Shown here: positions 18,097-26,483 of the stretch, piece by piece | How positions within the stretch are numbered: the stretch's first letter is position 1 | How the letters are laid out: the number at the start of each line of letters is the position of its first letter | Source: Chondrinema litorale | Lineage (GTDB): Bacteria; Bacteroidota; Bacteroidia; Cytophagales; Flammeovirgaceae | Length of the DNA stretch: 64,000 nucleotides | Direction of reading: 5' to 3' | Assembly: GCF_026250525.1 (NCBI RefSeq) | Contig: NZ_CP111045.1 | Coordinates: forward strand, 460,471-524,470 | The notes under the pieces: generated by a model | What the model saw: only the letters and a program-made list of their open reading frames with translations | Databases searched by the model: none | What the model was told of the DNA's origin: nothing | Made by a program: the position numbers and the translations under genes

Positions 18097-18528
18097 CTAA
18101 AAATTGCTTTTTAGCCACTCAAGAGCATCTTCCCTTGATTTGAAATAAGCTACAGACGGATTATCTACATCTTGATATAAGCCATCAAGATTCTTTTTAA
18201 GTTGATAATCACTAAAGAAATTATCTGAAGATACGATGGCATTGTATCTTTCAGCCCCAAGAGCTTTTATTGATCTTGGGTACCAATCTTCAGTAGCCCA
18301 TTTAAGATCTTGTGGAAAAAGACTCATCTTTTTCTGATCGAAAAACCAATGAATCACTTTGTTTTCAGTAGCTATCTCAAGGGCTTTATCCCAAGCAGCT
18401 CTGTAGTCCACACTTTCAGATGGACCAGTAAAGTTCATCTCTATATAGTTAGAAGATTCATGATATACAATTGAGATACTTTTCCAATCGTGCTTAATTA
18501 GTTGTTTTTCTAAATTGTCGCTGGTCAT
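18097..18528 (-). CDS. Small STAS/SpoIIAA-like protein, paralogue B
   Basis: About 143 residues, soluble, no signal. The frame is open to 18588, but Met at 18528 (MTSDNLEKQ) aligns best with its paralogue at 16856-17278. Shared features are an N-terminal SI-Y-H-S-NYIE strand, DLKWATEDWYPRSIKAL in the middle, NAIVSSDNFF, and the ending YFKSREDALEWLKS. It is first in the run with the SDR-like gene and paralogue A. It is probably the promoter-proximal gene, because about 700 bp without a gene lie upstream. Function unknown; STAS-like proteins usually bind partners or small ligands rather than catalyse. Confidence 0.6.
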   Translation of the reverse strand: MTSDNLEKQLIKHDWKSISIVYHESSNYIEMNFTGPSESVDYRAAWDKALEIATENKVIHWFFDQKKMSLFPQDLKWATEDWYPRSIKALGAERYNAIVSSDNFFSDYQLKKNLDGLYQDVDNPSVAYFKSREDALEWLKSNF

Positions 18529-19236
18529 AATTAAATAATTTTTGTACAATACTAAGATGGAAATAGTATTATTTACATTTAAAACCAACGAATTTCAAAC
18601 TTGTGTACGTAAACAGCATCTAGAAAGAAATATAATAATTCTAACAGCGAGTATTATTTATACATGATTGATTATCAGACAATTGATTAAAATCAAATTT
18701 GTTGCATATCTAACATAATTATGTTATATGCAAATAATCAAAAGGTTGATAATGCATTTTTAAAAGATTTAGCTTCTTTTTTATATAAAAAATTACGTGA
18801 AAATAATTTTTACATTGTTTCACATTGAGACTCAAACAACGCGCACACCAATATTGAGTATTTTGAAATGAGGGATAAATGGCAATATTAATACTTTTTT
18901 TTAACAATCATTCCATTTGAGATAATTAGCAAATATGTAAAATCATATAAATTTTGTCAAAAACAGAGATTTTCATTTTTGATATTCACTATCAAAATAA
19001 AAAAGCCCCATTATAACTTAAATTCTTTCATCCCAATTCTGGGGAATAGTTACCCAAACAATGTAGAGGGAAGTACGCAAAAAAAATATGATTCGAAACC
19101 CCAATTAATTAGGGTTTATGCTAAAAAATAGCCTAGAATTAGGGCAAGAGCATTTTTAGTAAGAAATATAATTATTTTTTTAACTGGAATAGTACTTGAA
19201 AATATCTAATTAAATTTTGACTTAAACCTTAATACA
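18529..19236. other. Gene-free, AT-rich divergent region
   Basis: About 700 bp between the minus-strand STAS/SDR run and a plus-strand small membrane protein. The short frames here have no family resemblance and a biased composition. The only visible structures are a small inverted repeat, AAACCC/GGGTTT (19096-19101 with 19112-19117), and a loose CCCCA/TGGGG pair near 19005-19045. Both promoters must be here. Confidence 0.4.
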
Positions 19237-19422
19237 ATGGCTGAAATAAAAATAGAACGCAAAAAGAAATCGGTTTGGCAATGGATAGTTGCATTCATTC
19301 TGATTCTAGTAGTAGCTGTTACTTTGATTATAACTCAACTGAGTGAACCAGATAATAGCTATGAGAACCAATACAACTCATCTACTGACACACAACAAGT
19401 CGATCCTATAACGGTCAATTAG
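19237..19422 (+). CDS. Small single-pass membrane protein
   Basis: A 61-residue protein of unknown family. It has a lysine/arginine-rich cytosolic start (KIERKKKS), one strong hydrophobic helix (about residues 14-36) and a short polar Asn/Ser/Thr-rich tail, so an N-in single-pass protein is predicted. It is 48 bp upstream of a PRC-barrel gene on the same strand and shares its terminator, which suggests co-expression and perhaps a membrane anchor or stress role. The codon pattern, clean start and conserved-looking topology make it a real gene, but the function is unknown. Confidence 0.6.
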   Translation: MAEIKIERKKKSVWQWIVAFILILVVAVTLIITQLSEPDNSYENQYNSSTDTQQVDPITVN

Positions 19423-19470
19423 GTAGATTGAAGAACATTAAGATAAATTTAACTTAACCAAAAACTTAAA

Positions 19471-19965
19471 ATGGAAACTGCTGTAAAAAAATATCACGTA
19501 CATAAATCCGATCTGTATCCACTATCTCAAATGGATAAATTTAAAGTAGCTAAAGAATATCCAGACGTGAGAGGCTGGGATATTGTTGGAGGTGATGGTG
19601 AAAAATTAGGCAAAGTAAAAGATTTGATTGCTGATGTTAAGCATATGAAGATTAGATACCTAGATGTAGACCTCAAACACGATTTTTTTGAAGATGGAGA
19701 GTCTTATCAGATTCTAATACCTCTGGGAGTAGCTATTCTTAACAGAGACGATCACAATGTAATTGTTACTGGCATTACTAGCGCAAACTTAGCCAATTTC
19801 CCATTATATAAGAGAGAGCCAATATATGTAGTTCGTTCTTATGAAACTGCTGTTCAATCATTCTTCGAAAATAGATTAGATAGACCTCAAACAACCCCAA
19901 CACCATATAATGATGAGTTCTATCAACATAGAAATTTTGATGATTCAGCCTTCTATAGAGATTAG
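19471..19965 (+). CDS. PRC-barrel domain protein
   Basis: Soluble 164-residue protein with one PRC-barrel (about residues 28-95): VRGWDIVGGDGEKLGKVKDLIAD then IRYLDVDLKHDFF and an ILIPLG strand, the pattern of the photoreaction-centre H-subunit cytoplasmic domain and of RimM C-termini. Free-standing bacterial PRC-barrel proteins of this kind are common and often stress-induced; the partner is usually unknown. The C-terminal 45 residues are polar and probably disordered (TTPTPYNDEFYQ). It follows the small membrane protein and ends in a strong terminator, so the two make a compact two-gene unit. Confidence 0.85.
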   Translation: METAVKKYHVHKSDLYPLSQMDKFKVAKEYPDVRGWDIVGGDGEKLGKVKDLIADVKHMKIRYLDVDLKHDFFEDGESYQILIPLGVAILNRDDHNVIVTGITSANLANFPLYKREPIYVVRSYETAVQSFFENRLDRPQTTPTPYNDEFYQHRNFDDSAFYRD

Positions 19966-20000
19966 TATATGAAATATAAATGAGTGTAATTCCAAATAAG

Positions 20001-20031
20001 GGGAGATAGTAATTATCTCCCTCTATTTTTT
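20001..20031 (+). terminator. Rho-independent terminator after the PRC-barrel gene
   Basis: Perfect 8-bp stem GGGAGATA/TATCTCCC (20001-20008 with 20014-20021), followed on the plus strand by TCTATTTTTT. It is placed 36 bp after the PRC-barrel stop. Confidence 0.9.
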
Positions 20032-20035
20032 GCGC

Positions 20036-22471
20036 TTAAAACTTTACTCCTACAGTCGTATAAAAACTTCTTCCATCAGATGGAATAATTCCTGGACCGG
20101 GATAGCCTGAAGCTCTTCTCGTAAAATACATATTGTTTGTGAGGTTATTACAGCCAGCTTCTAGCAAAAACCATTTATAAGAATAGCTCGCAGAAAAATC
20201 CATAACATAATAGGCCGGTATAATTCCCTCAACAGCCGAAGGAGTCTGTGCTGCATTACTGGCATCTGAATACTGCTCATCTGCATAAGAATACAATAAT
20301 GAGGCTTTTAGCTTTTTCCAACCAAAAGAAAGTCCTGTTTTTAAATTGATATTTGGCACCAATTCTACCTTATTTCCTTTTATAGCAGATTCTTTAGAAG
20401 CCACATATTCTGCATTTATTAAAGATACATTTCCAAAGAGTTTTAGCTTAAACTGAGAATCGGATTGTAATAGTTTTAGAATATCTGTATCTGCAAAAGC
20501 TTCAAGCCCAATATGCCTAGAATCTCCCACATTGGTTCTATATCTGTAGCTTCTATAATTGGTTTCGTCTACTCTTAAGATTGAGCCAATTCTTCCATTA
20601 TATCTTAAATAAAATGCACTAATATCGAAATTTAACCAGTCTTGGTATTTGCCTCTAAAACCTAAATCGAAGTTGAAACCAGATTCATCTTGGATGTCTT
20701 CATCCACTACCAAATTGGGATTATTCACTCGAATATCGTTAAAGTTGATTGCTCTAAAATTTCGAGAAAAATTACCATAGATTTCTACATCTTCTGTTAG
20801 CCAATAGCTTGCTCCCAAACCGAAGAACATGAATGAACGAACACGTTCTTTATCCTCATAAACATTAAAAGTAGAATCTATCCCCAAGCCAGTTTCTGGG
20901 TCTTTTACCAAAACTGAAGATTGATAGTAGCCATCTGCTTGTGTATTTATGTACTCAAACCTTAAACCCGGAGTAATGCTCAATTTTTCACTAAGGTTAA
21001 ATACATTTTCTACAAAGGCTGAGAAATTATTCCCGGGAAAATCAAAGTCAGAATCTTCCAGACTCTCAGGGTTTAAGAAATGAAAATCTGCATCAGCGCC
21101 ATCTGTGCCGTTTCCTTGCTTTCTTTGCGTATTGCCTTTATAAAATCGGATTCCTGTAAGTAATGCCGAAGGCTGATTAAATGTATTGTAGTGATAAATG
21201 AGTCTGGTTTCGTTTCCAAAGTTCTTAAAATCATCTACGAATAAATTTCGCTCGGCGTTATCATCTACTCTATCTATTCGTTGCAAATTGCCGAGAGCAT
21301 CTCTCCCACCTATTAAACCAAAGTTTCGAACATTCAACAACAGTCTATCGCTAATATCATAATCTAGAGAAAGCGAAAATAGATTCCAATTTACCCTAAA
21401 CCAGTTTCTATCTCTAATAGATTGTCGAGGGTCTTCATTAAACATCGCATCGGTAAGTCCACCCGGCTGTTTAGCCAGATATTTCATATAGGTGTATTCC
21501 AGATTTATTTTTAGTCTAGAAACCGGATTCCAATTTACTCCACCATACCACATATCCAGATCAAACTGTGAGTTTGGTCTCCATCCATCGCCTTGTTTAT
21601 GCTGATAAAAGGTATAATAATTCAGCTTTTTTACAGTGCCACCCACACTATTAAACGAGTTAAAGAAACCAAAAGAGCCCAATGTTTGTCTTGAAGTAAC
21701 TTCTATGGCTTTGTCTTTAGGTCCTTTTTTTATGATGAAATTCAGCAAACCTCCAAACTGAGTTCCATACTGCAATGAGGCAGCTCCTCTTACCAATTCA
21801 ATTTTTTGCAATGCCTCTGTGGGTGGTGTGTAGTAACTTTCTGGATAACCTAAAGCATCAGCACTGATATCGTAACCATTTTGCCTCACATTAAAGTTGG
21901 ATGTTCTATTTGGGTCTAAACCTCTCGCTCCAATTCCCAATTGCAAACCTGCTCCGTCTGACTCCCAAATATTCAATCCCGGAACGGAAGCATAAATTTG
22001 TCTACTATTATTCGTTGCCAAGTTCGCAGCAAGATTAGCTGGCAATATCACTTCGTTTTTCTTTGATGCATAAATTGCCGTTTTTTCAACAGCATTTAAG
22101 CGTGTAATTCCATTAAAATCTTGTTCGCCAGTAACTTCCAGTTCATCTAATGTTGATTCGAGTAAAGGCATAGCAAAATCCACAGTTTTACTCGCATTTT
22201 TAATCTGGATAGATTTTGTTTGAGTCGCATAACCCAGTAAAAAAGCACTTAATTTATATGTGCCCGGTGATAAATTCTTTAGCTCAAACTCACCATTTTC
22301 AGTGGTAATTACTGAAATATTTTTATCATGAACATAGACTTTTACTTTACCAAGCGCATCTCCTGTTTCATTCTCAGTTACTTTCCCAGACACTGAATAG
22401 TTCTGACCAACAGCAAAATTGGCTAGAGCAATAAATAAGTTTAATAAAAGAATAGTAAATATCTTCTTCAT
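20036..22471 (-). CDS. TonB-dependent receptor (FecA/siderophore-like)
   Basis: Outer-membrane active transporter of about 811 residues. The start at 22471 forms an ATGA overlap with the upstream stop, and MKKIFTILLL begins a proper signal peptide (ending NFAVGQ); a Met at 22510 would not. A carboxypeptidase-regulatory-like domain (about 25-110) precedes the plug (IYASVPGLNIWESDGAGLQLGIGARGLDP, then LQKIELVRGAASLQYG) and the barrel, which ends TTVGVKF. The GLDPNRTSNFNVRQNGYD section is like Fe(III)-dicitrate (FecA) receptors. As last gene of the imelysin operon it most likely brings in ferric chelates or another metal complex. The exact ligand is not known. Confidence 0.9.
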   Translation of the reverse strand: MKKIFTILLLNLFIALANFAVGQNYSVSGKVTENETGDALGKVKVYVHDKNISVITTENGEFELKNLSPGTYKLSAFLLGYATQTKSIQIKNASKTVDFAMPLLESTLDELEVTGEQDFNGITRLNAVEKTAIYASKKNEVILPANLAANLATNNSRQIYASVPGLNIWESDGAGLQLGIGARGLDPNRTSNFNVRQNGYDISADALGYPESYYTPPTEALQKIELVRGAASLQYGTQFGGLLNFIIKKGPKDKAIEVTSRQTLGSFGFFNSFNSVGGTVKKLNYYTFYQHKQGDGWRPNSQFDLDMWYGGVNWNPVSRLKINLEYTYMKYLAKQPGGLTDAMFNEDPRQSIRDRNWFRVNWNLFSLSLDYDISDRLLLNVRNFGLIGGRDALGNLQRIDRVDDNAERNLFVDDFKNFGNETRLIYHYNTFNQPSALLTGIRFYKGNTQRKQGNGTDGADADFHFLNPESLEDSDFDFPGNNFSAFVENVFNLSEKLSITPGLRFEYINTQADGYYQSSVLVKDPETGLGIDSTFNVYEDKERVRSFMFFGLGASYWLTEDVEIYGNFSRNFRAINFNDIRVNNPNLVVDEDIQDESGFNFDLGFRGKYQDWLNFDISAFYLRYNGRIGSILRVDETNYRSYRYRTNVGDSRHIGLEAFADTDILKLLQSDSQFKLKLFGNVSLINAEYVASKESAIKGNKVELVPNINLKTGLSFGWKKLKASLLYSYADEQYSDASNAAQTPSAVEGIIPAYYVMDFSASYSYKWFLLEAGCNNLTNNMYFTRRASGYPGPGIIPSDGRSFYTTVGVKF

Positions 22472-23835
22472 TGTGCTGCTAATGTTTTTTGGTAAGGTAA
22501 AACCCACCATTTGTGCTCAAAACTTTCTTTTATGTTGCTTAAATCAATAGTTGGATCGATAAACAATCTGCTCCCTTCACCATTAAGCGTAACATATGCT
22601 TCTGCATAAATTGCAGGTTCAGTAATGCCTTGTTGCTTGTATTCGTCTCTTATATAGTGTGCAAATTGCAATATCATATCTGGCTGAGTCGCCATCATTT
22701 TTTCTTGGTTAGGCGTGAGATAATCTCTCGCATATACATCGCCTTTTCTTCCAGTTTCTTTGTCTTCCACATGGAAAACTACATAGCCTGCTTTTTCCAT
22801 TAACATCACTCTCCATGAAAATCTGTAGCCCTCTTCTGTCCAAAATAAATGACCGGGATAAAACATAAATCGCCAAGGAAAAACCAATTGAAGCAGACAG
22901 TAACCAACTAAAAAAGTAATAACTAATTTCTTAGATAGAGCTTTTTGTGGTTGAATTGATGGACTAGAGAAGCTCTTTTTATTTAAGCTAAACAAGCTTT
23001 GAACTTTGTAAATTATATTCTGATGGAATTTAGCAGGAAAGAAAATCAGCGTAGCACCAATCATTATAAATGGAAACATGCCTATTGGAAATAGCAACCA
23101 AGTGATTACATGAAATGCAACTACAGCCAAATAAGCATACTTGCGCGTGAATTTACTTAATAGAAAAAAAGGAATTGTAAGGTCGTAAATAGCACCAAAC
23201 CAACTAAATATATAAGCTGTAATTTCATATTGAAACAGCTTACCTAATACTGGAAAATCTGAATGTACTGGCAACCAGATTTTTAATGGCATTGCTTCAA
23301 ACAACCAATCGGGATTGAGTTTGGCAATGCCCGCATAGACATATACAATTCCCAACTGAAACTGGAAAATAGCAATTACCCATCTCGGAACTTGCTGTTT
23401 TAAAATGCTTGGCTTTCTAATAACATCAATTGAGAAATAGCGATGAGCAGGAACCCAAAAGAGCAAAAATGCTACAAGACTTATAAAGTAGTAATGATTG
23501 AGGTAATTCGTTTTGTCTATCAATTCAACATAGCTGAACAAAACAAAAAACAGGCTGATTGACACTTTATAAAACCAACCTAACATTACCATAAATGCAG
23601 AAATTGCCATCACGGTAAATACCAAATACATCGCAAATGCTGGCAATGGTTTTACCCATTCAAAGCCATAGTAGCTAAAGAAAAAACCGGGTTGAATGTA
23701 TTGCTGATATATCCATCCATTGAGAATAAACCGAAGGATACTCCAAAGCATAACTGCACCAAACAAGACCCTAAAAAAAGCCAGAGGTGCAATTGACACC
23801 TCTTTAAATAACAGCTTGTTAATTTTCTCTTTCAT
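22468..23835 (-). CDS. HTTM/vitamin K-dependent gamma-carboxylase-like membrane protein
   Basis: Integral membrane protein of 455 residues. The N-terminal HTTM domain (about 1-300) has several TM helices; SYVELIDKTNYLNHYYF (about 101-117) matches the DKT..NH segment of gamma-carboxylases, which includes the lysine proposed as their active base. Unlike short HTTM proteins it keeps the C-terminal extracytoplasmic part: ARDYLTPNQEKMMATQPDMI and LNGEGSRLFIDPTIDL resemble the vertebrate enzyme's conserved block. The known family carboxylates Glu using reduced vitamin K. Bacterial homologues may do this or a related quinol epoxidation. It lies between a periplasmic imelysin and the TonB receptor, coupled by an ATGA overlap, so a role in making or handling a metal ligand is inferred. 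Confidence 0.85.
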   Translation of the reverse strand: MKEKINKLLFKEVSIAPLAFFRVLFGAVMLWSILRFILNGWIYQQYIQPGFFFSYYGFEWVKPLPAFAMYLVFTVMAISAFMVMLGWFYKVSISLFFVLFSYVELIDKTNYLNHYYFISLVAFLLFWVPAHRYFSIDVIRKPSILKQQVPRWVIAIFQFQLGIVYVYAGIAKLNPDWLFEAMPLKIWLPVHSDFPVLGKLFQYEITAYIFSWFGAIYDLTIPFFLLSKFTRKYAYLAVVAFHVITWLLFPIGMFPFIMIGATLIFFPAKFHQNIIYKVQSLFSLNKKSFSSPSIQPQKALSKKLVITFLVGYCLLQLVFPWRFMFYPGHLFWTEEGYRFSWRVMLMEKAGYVVFHVEDKETGRKGDVYARDYLTPNQEKMMATQPDMILQFAHYIRDEYKQQGITEPAIYAEAYVTLNGEGSRLFIDPTIDLSNIKESFEHKWWVLPYQKTLAAQ

Positions 23836-23855
23836 GGTTTCAGCTTAAAATTCAA

Positions 23856-24956
23856 CTAATCGCCATCATTATCGCTAAAGGTTACCAATAAACCCAGTTG
23901 AGACATCATATCGGTTTTTACCAACACTACCAATTTCTGTAGTTCATTATATAAAGTCTCTAAATCTTCGGGATTTGAGTTAAGTGTTTCGTACATCGAA
24001 AGGCTAACAGCAGCATGGGCAGTTCTTATGGCATCAATCTGATTGTTGATGGTAAGTGAGAGTAATTCATCATCATGTTTGGCTTCTACTTGGTCGAGGT
24101 AATCGTCAAAACCAGTTGAATTTCCTCCATTGAAAATATCATCGATCGCATCAAGGTTCTCTTCTATCAACTCTAAAGAATAGCGACTTCTCCATGCTTC
24201 TAAGTTGTTGGGTAACACTTCTCCTAAACTCTTTTTACCCAAAGGCACTCCTACCTTTTCATTTTTAATTTCTTCTGTAAGAATGATTAAAGCATTAGCC
24301 AATGTATTGGTAGAGCTACCAATATCTTTACCATCTAAAGAAATAAAAGTCGCTACATAATTACCATCTCCACTTTCCCAATCGCTGCTAATCTCTGTAG
24401 CAATGCTTACAAGATTGTTGGTTAAAGCTACTAGAAAACTAACTCTTTGAGCATCGTTTTGAAACAAGTCTAAAGTCGCATTATCATCTTGTTCCCCATT
24501 AAATATCAGGTATTCTATAGCTGGTAAGCCTTTGGTAGATGAACCCAAGTTGATTACATAAGCTTCGTCTATTGTTTCCTCAGTGTCTACAGCAGATTCT
24601 ATATTGTTTGTATTGGTTGGCCAATTATCAATACTGGTTTCAAGTGCTTTTTCATCTATCGGTCCGAAGTTTACCATCTCTACAGATTTCCAAGCAATTG
24701 CTGCCTCTTTCCATGCACTTTGTAATGTTGATAGATTCTCGCTAGATATTTCTGTGGAAAAAGTAACGGCTGCTACATTAAGCACTTCCGCTTTTTGGGT
24801 AAATGTTTCGTAACTAGGGAAAATGATGTTTGTGCCTATATTTTCTAGCATAACTTGCCTGTCAAAACTATCTTGATCTGAATTATCTTCACTATCGCAA
24901 GCCACTAAACCAAATACTATAATTCCTATATTGAGCAGTAAGAAATACTTTTTCAT
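23856..24956 (-). CDS. Imelysin family (M75-like) lipoprotein, second copy
   Basis: Periplasmic or surface lipoprotein of 366 residues, with a signal ending IVFGLVAC (lipobox Cys at residue 20). The body is the helical imelysin fold. Conserved W-K-A-A-I-A-W is near 95 and the signature region reads GLPAIE at 143-148, with P145 in place of the His of the canonical GxHxxE metal motif. Later WRSRYSLELIEENL also matches. Imelysin (IrpA/EfeO-type) proteins are iron-regulated and are linked to iron uptake rather than to proteolysis. Its start overlaps the di-haem gene stop by 4 bp (ATGA), so the two are translationally coupled. Confidence 0.88.
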   Translation of the reverse strand: MKKYFLLLNIGIIVFGLVACDSEDNSDQDSFDRQVMLENIGTNIIFPSYETFTQKAEVLNVAAVTFSTEISSENLSTLQSAWKEAAIAWKSVEMVNFGPIDEKALETSIDNWPTNTNNIESAVDTEETIDEAYVINLGSSTKGLPAIEYLIFNGEQDDNATLDLFQNDAQRVSFLVALTNNLVSIATEISSDWESGDGNYVATFISLDGKDIGSSTNTLANALIILTEEIKNEKVGVPLGKKSLGEVLPNNLEAWRSRYSLELIEENLDAIDDIFNGGNSTGFDDYLDQVEAKHDDELLSLTINNQIDAIRTAHAAVSLSMYETLNSNPEDLETLYNELQKLVVLVKTDMMSQLGLLVTFSDNDGD

Positions 24957-26365
24957 AATGATTCAAGAAATTGAATTAAAAATTGTCTATCAGTTTTTTC
25001 CATGTTTAAAAACTCCTGTTTAGAAGCTCCTGCTTCTCCACCATGCCAAAGAATTGCCTCTTCTAAAGATCGAGCTCTGCCATCGTGCATAAAATTGGTA
25101 TGGCCATTTACCTCTTCAATTAAACCAATACCCCAAAGCGGCGGTGTTCTCCACTCATTACCATCTGCTAAATAATCTGGTCTGCCATCTGCCAGCTCAT
25201 CTCCCATATCGTGCAAAAGCATATCAGTATAAGGTCTGATGACTTCATTACTAAATTCAGGAAAATCTGGATGGTTACCAGTTGTAATTTTAGGGATGTG
25301 GCAAGCTGTACAGTTAGCTTCAAAAAAGAGTTGTTTTCCTTTTAGCACTTCAGCATCATCCCAGTTTCTTCTTTTAGGAACTGCTAGTGCAGAAGAATAA
25401 AGTGTTACTTTTTCTAAAATACTTTCTTTTAGTTCCGGTTCTCCACCGTTTACTGCATTCTGGCAATCTTCTTCTGCTGAAGAACAAGCTTGCTCTGGAA
25501 AAACAGACGAAGTAATACCGATATCACCAGCAAAAGCTCCTGCAACTTGCTGCCTAACAGATGGTTGATTGGCTTTCCAACCAAAGCGACCAATTTTAGC
25601 AGTTTGTGCCTCAAAATCCCAAACCCAGTTTATTCTCCCTGAAATGCCATCTCCATTTGTATCATTTTCATCTGCATACTCATTAAGTGTTACTTCGTCT
25701 ATTGCTTCAAGCAATCCAAGACCAATCATATGCTGAGCAACTCTCGGCGATACCATTGTAGATGCATGAAAATTGCCATAACCCAAATTAGTAAAATTAT
25801 ATTGAGGCTTTCTCAATGTGTATATTTCTCCATCAGCAAAGCTGCCAGAAATTGTTTCGTATGTAATTTCTACTGAACCCTCAGAAGTAACTCCTAAAAT
25901 TGAATTGGTAGCAAATTGATCTCCGTAACTTGGTTCTCCAATAGGCCCTCCAGTTTCTGAGTCTCCGGGAATACTTAATCTAAATAATAATGATACAGGT
26001 TGTTCGCCTTCTTCGGGAGGTGCTCCTTTACCATCTTTAAAATGACAACTTGAGCAAGAACGAGCGATAAAAAAAGGGCCTAAACCGTCTAGGTCTTCTG
26101 TAGAGGAAGGTGCTGTAACCCAGTTTCTATTAAAAAATGAATTCCCTGTTACAAAAATTAAATCTTTATCTCCTATCAGATTTGGGGCTGCATTACCAAA
26201 TGCATTTACAGATTCGTCGTGCACTGTGGTTGAACCACCAGAAAATTGTTCACCCTCTTCTAACCAAACAATTTCATCATCTTTATCTTGGCAACTTTCA
26301 AAAAGTAAAATTACAGCATATAAAACTGTTGCCAGTATTAGTGAGTATTTCCTTGCCGCTTTCAT
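24953..26365 (-). CDS. Di-haem oxidoreductase (DUF1111/DHOR family) lipoprotein
   Basis: Periplasmic c-type cytochrome of about 470 residues. The start at 26365 gives a lipoprotein signal (lipobox FESC, Cys25); the longer frame from 26407 breaks it. Two haem-binding CxxCH motifs are present: CSSCH at 104-108 and CTACH at 352-356. WRTPPLWGIGL and NGHTNFMHDGRARSLEEAILWHGGEA near the end are signatures of the di-haem oxidoreductase (thiol-oxidoreductase-like) family. It lies between two imelysins in one operon. A redox step on iron at the cell surface (for example keeping iron ferric or reducing it) is a reasonable inference; the electron partner is not identified. Confidence 0.9.
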   Translation of the reverse strand: MKAARKYSLILATVLYAVILLFESCQDKDDEIVWLEEGEQFSGGSTTVHDESVNAFGNAAPNLIGDKDLIFVTGNSFFNRNWVTAPSSTEDLDGLGPFFIARSCSSCHFKDGKGAPPEEGEQPVSLLFRLSIPGDSETGGPIGEPSYGDQFATNSILGVTSEGSVEITYETISGSFADGEIYTLRKPQYNFTNLGYGNFHASTMVSPRVAQHMIGLGLLEAIDEVTLNEYADENDTNGDGISGRINWVWDFEAQTAKIGRFGWKANQPSVRQQVAGAFAGDIGITSSVFPEQACSSAEEDCQNAVNGGEPELKESILEKVTLYSSALAVPKRRNWDDAEVLKGKQLFFEANCTACHIPKITTGNHPDFPEFSNEVIRPYTDMLLHDMGDELADGRPDYLADGNEWRTPPLWGIGLIEEVNGHTNFMHDGRARSLEEAILWHGGEAGASKQEFLNMEKTDRQFLIQFLESL

Positions 26366-26483
26366 AACCCAAATAAATCCACCCTTGTAATCAAGGGTGG
26401 ATATCAATATTTAATTAATTGTAAACTAAGACAATCGTTCAATTTAAAGCTGATTAATTGCCAGCTAATTGGATTCAAATCTC

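Noticed and set aside
18719..18907. 62-residue minus-strand frame
   Set aside because: No recognisable motif or start context; composition is that of random AT-rich sequence.
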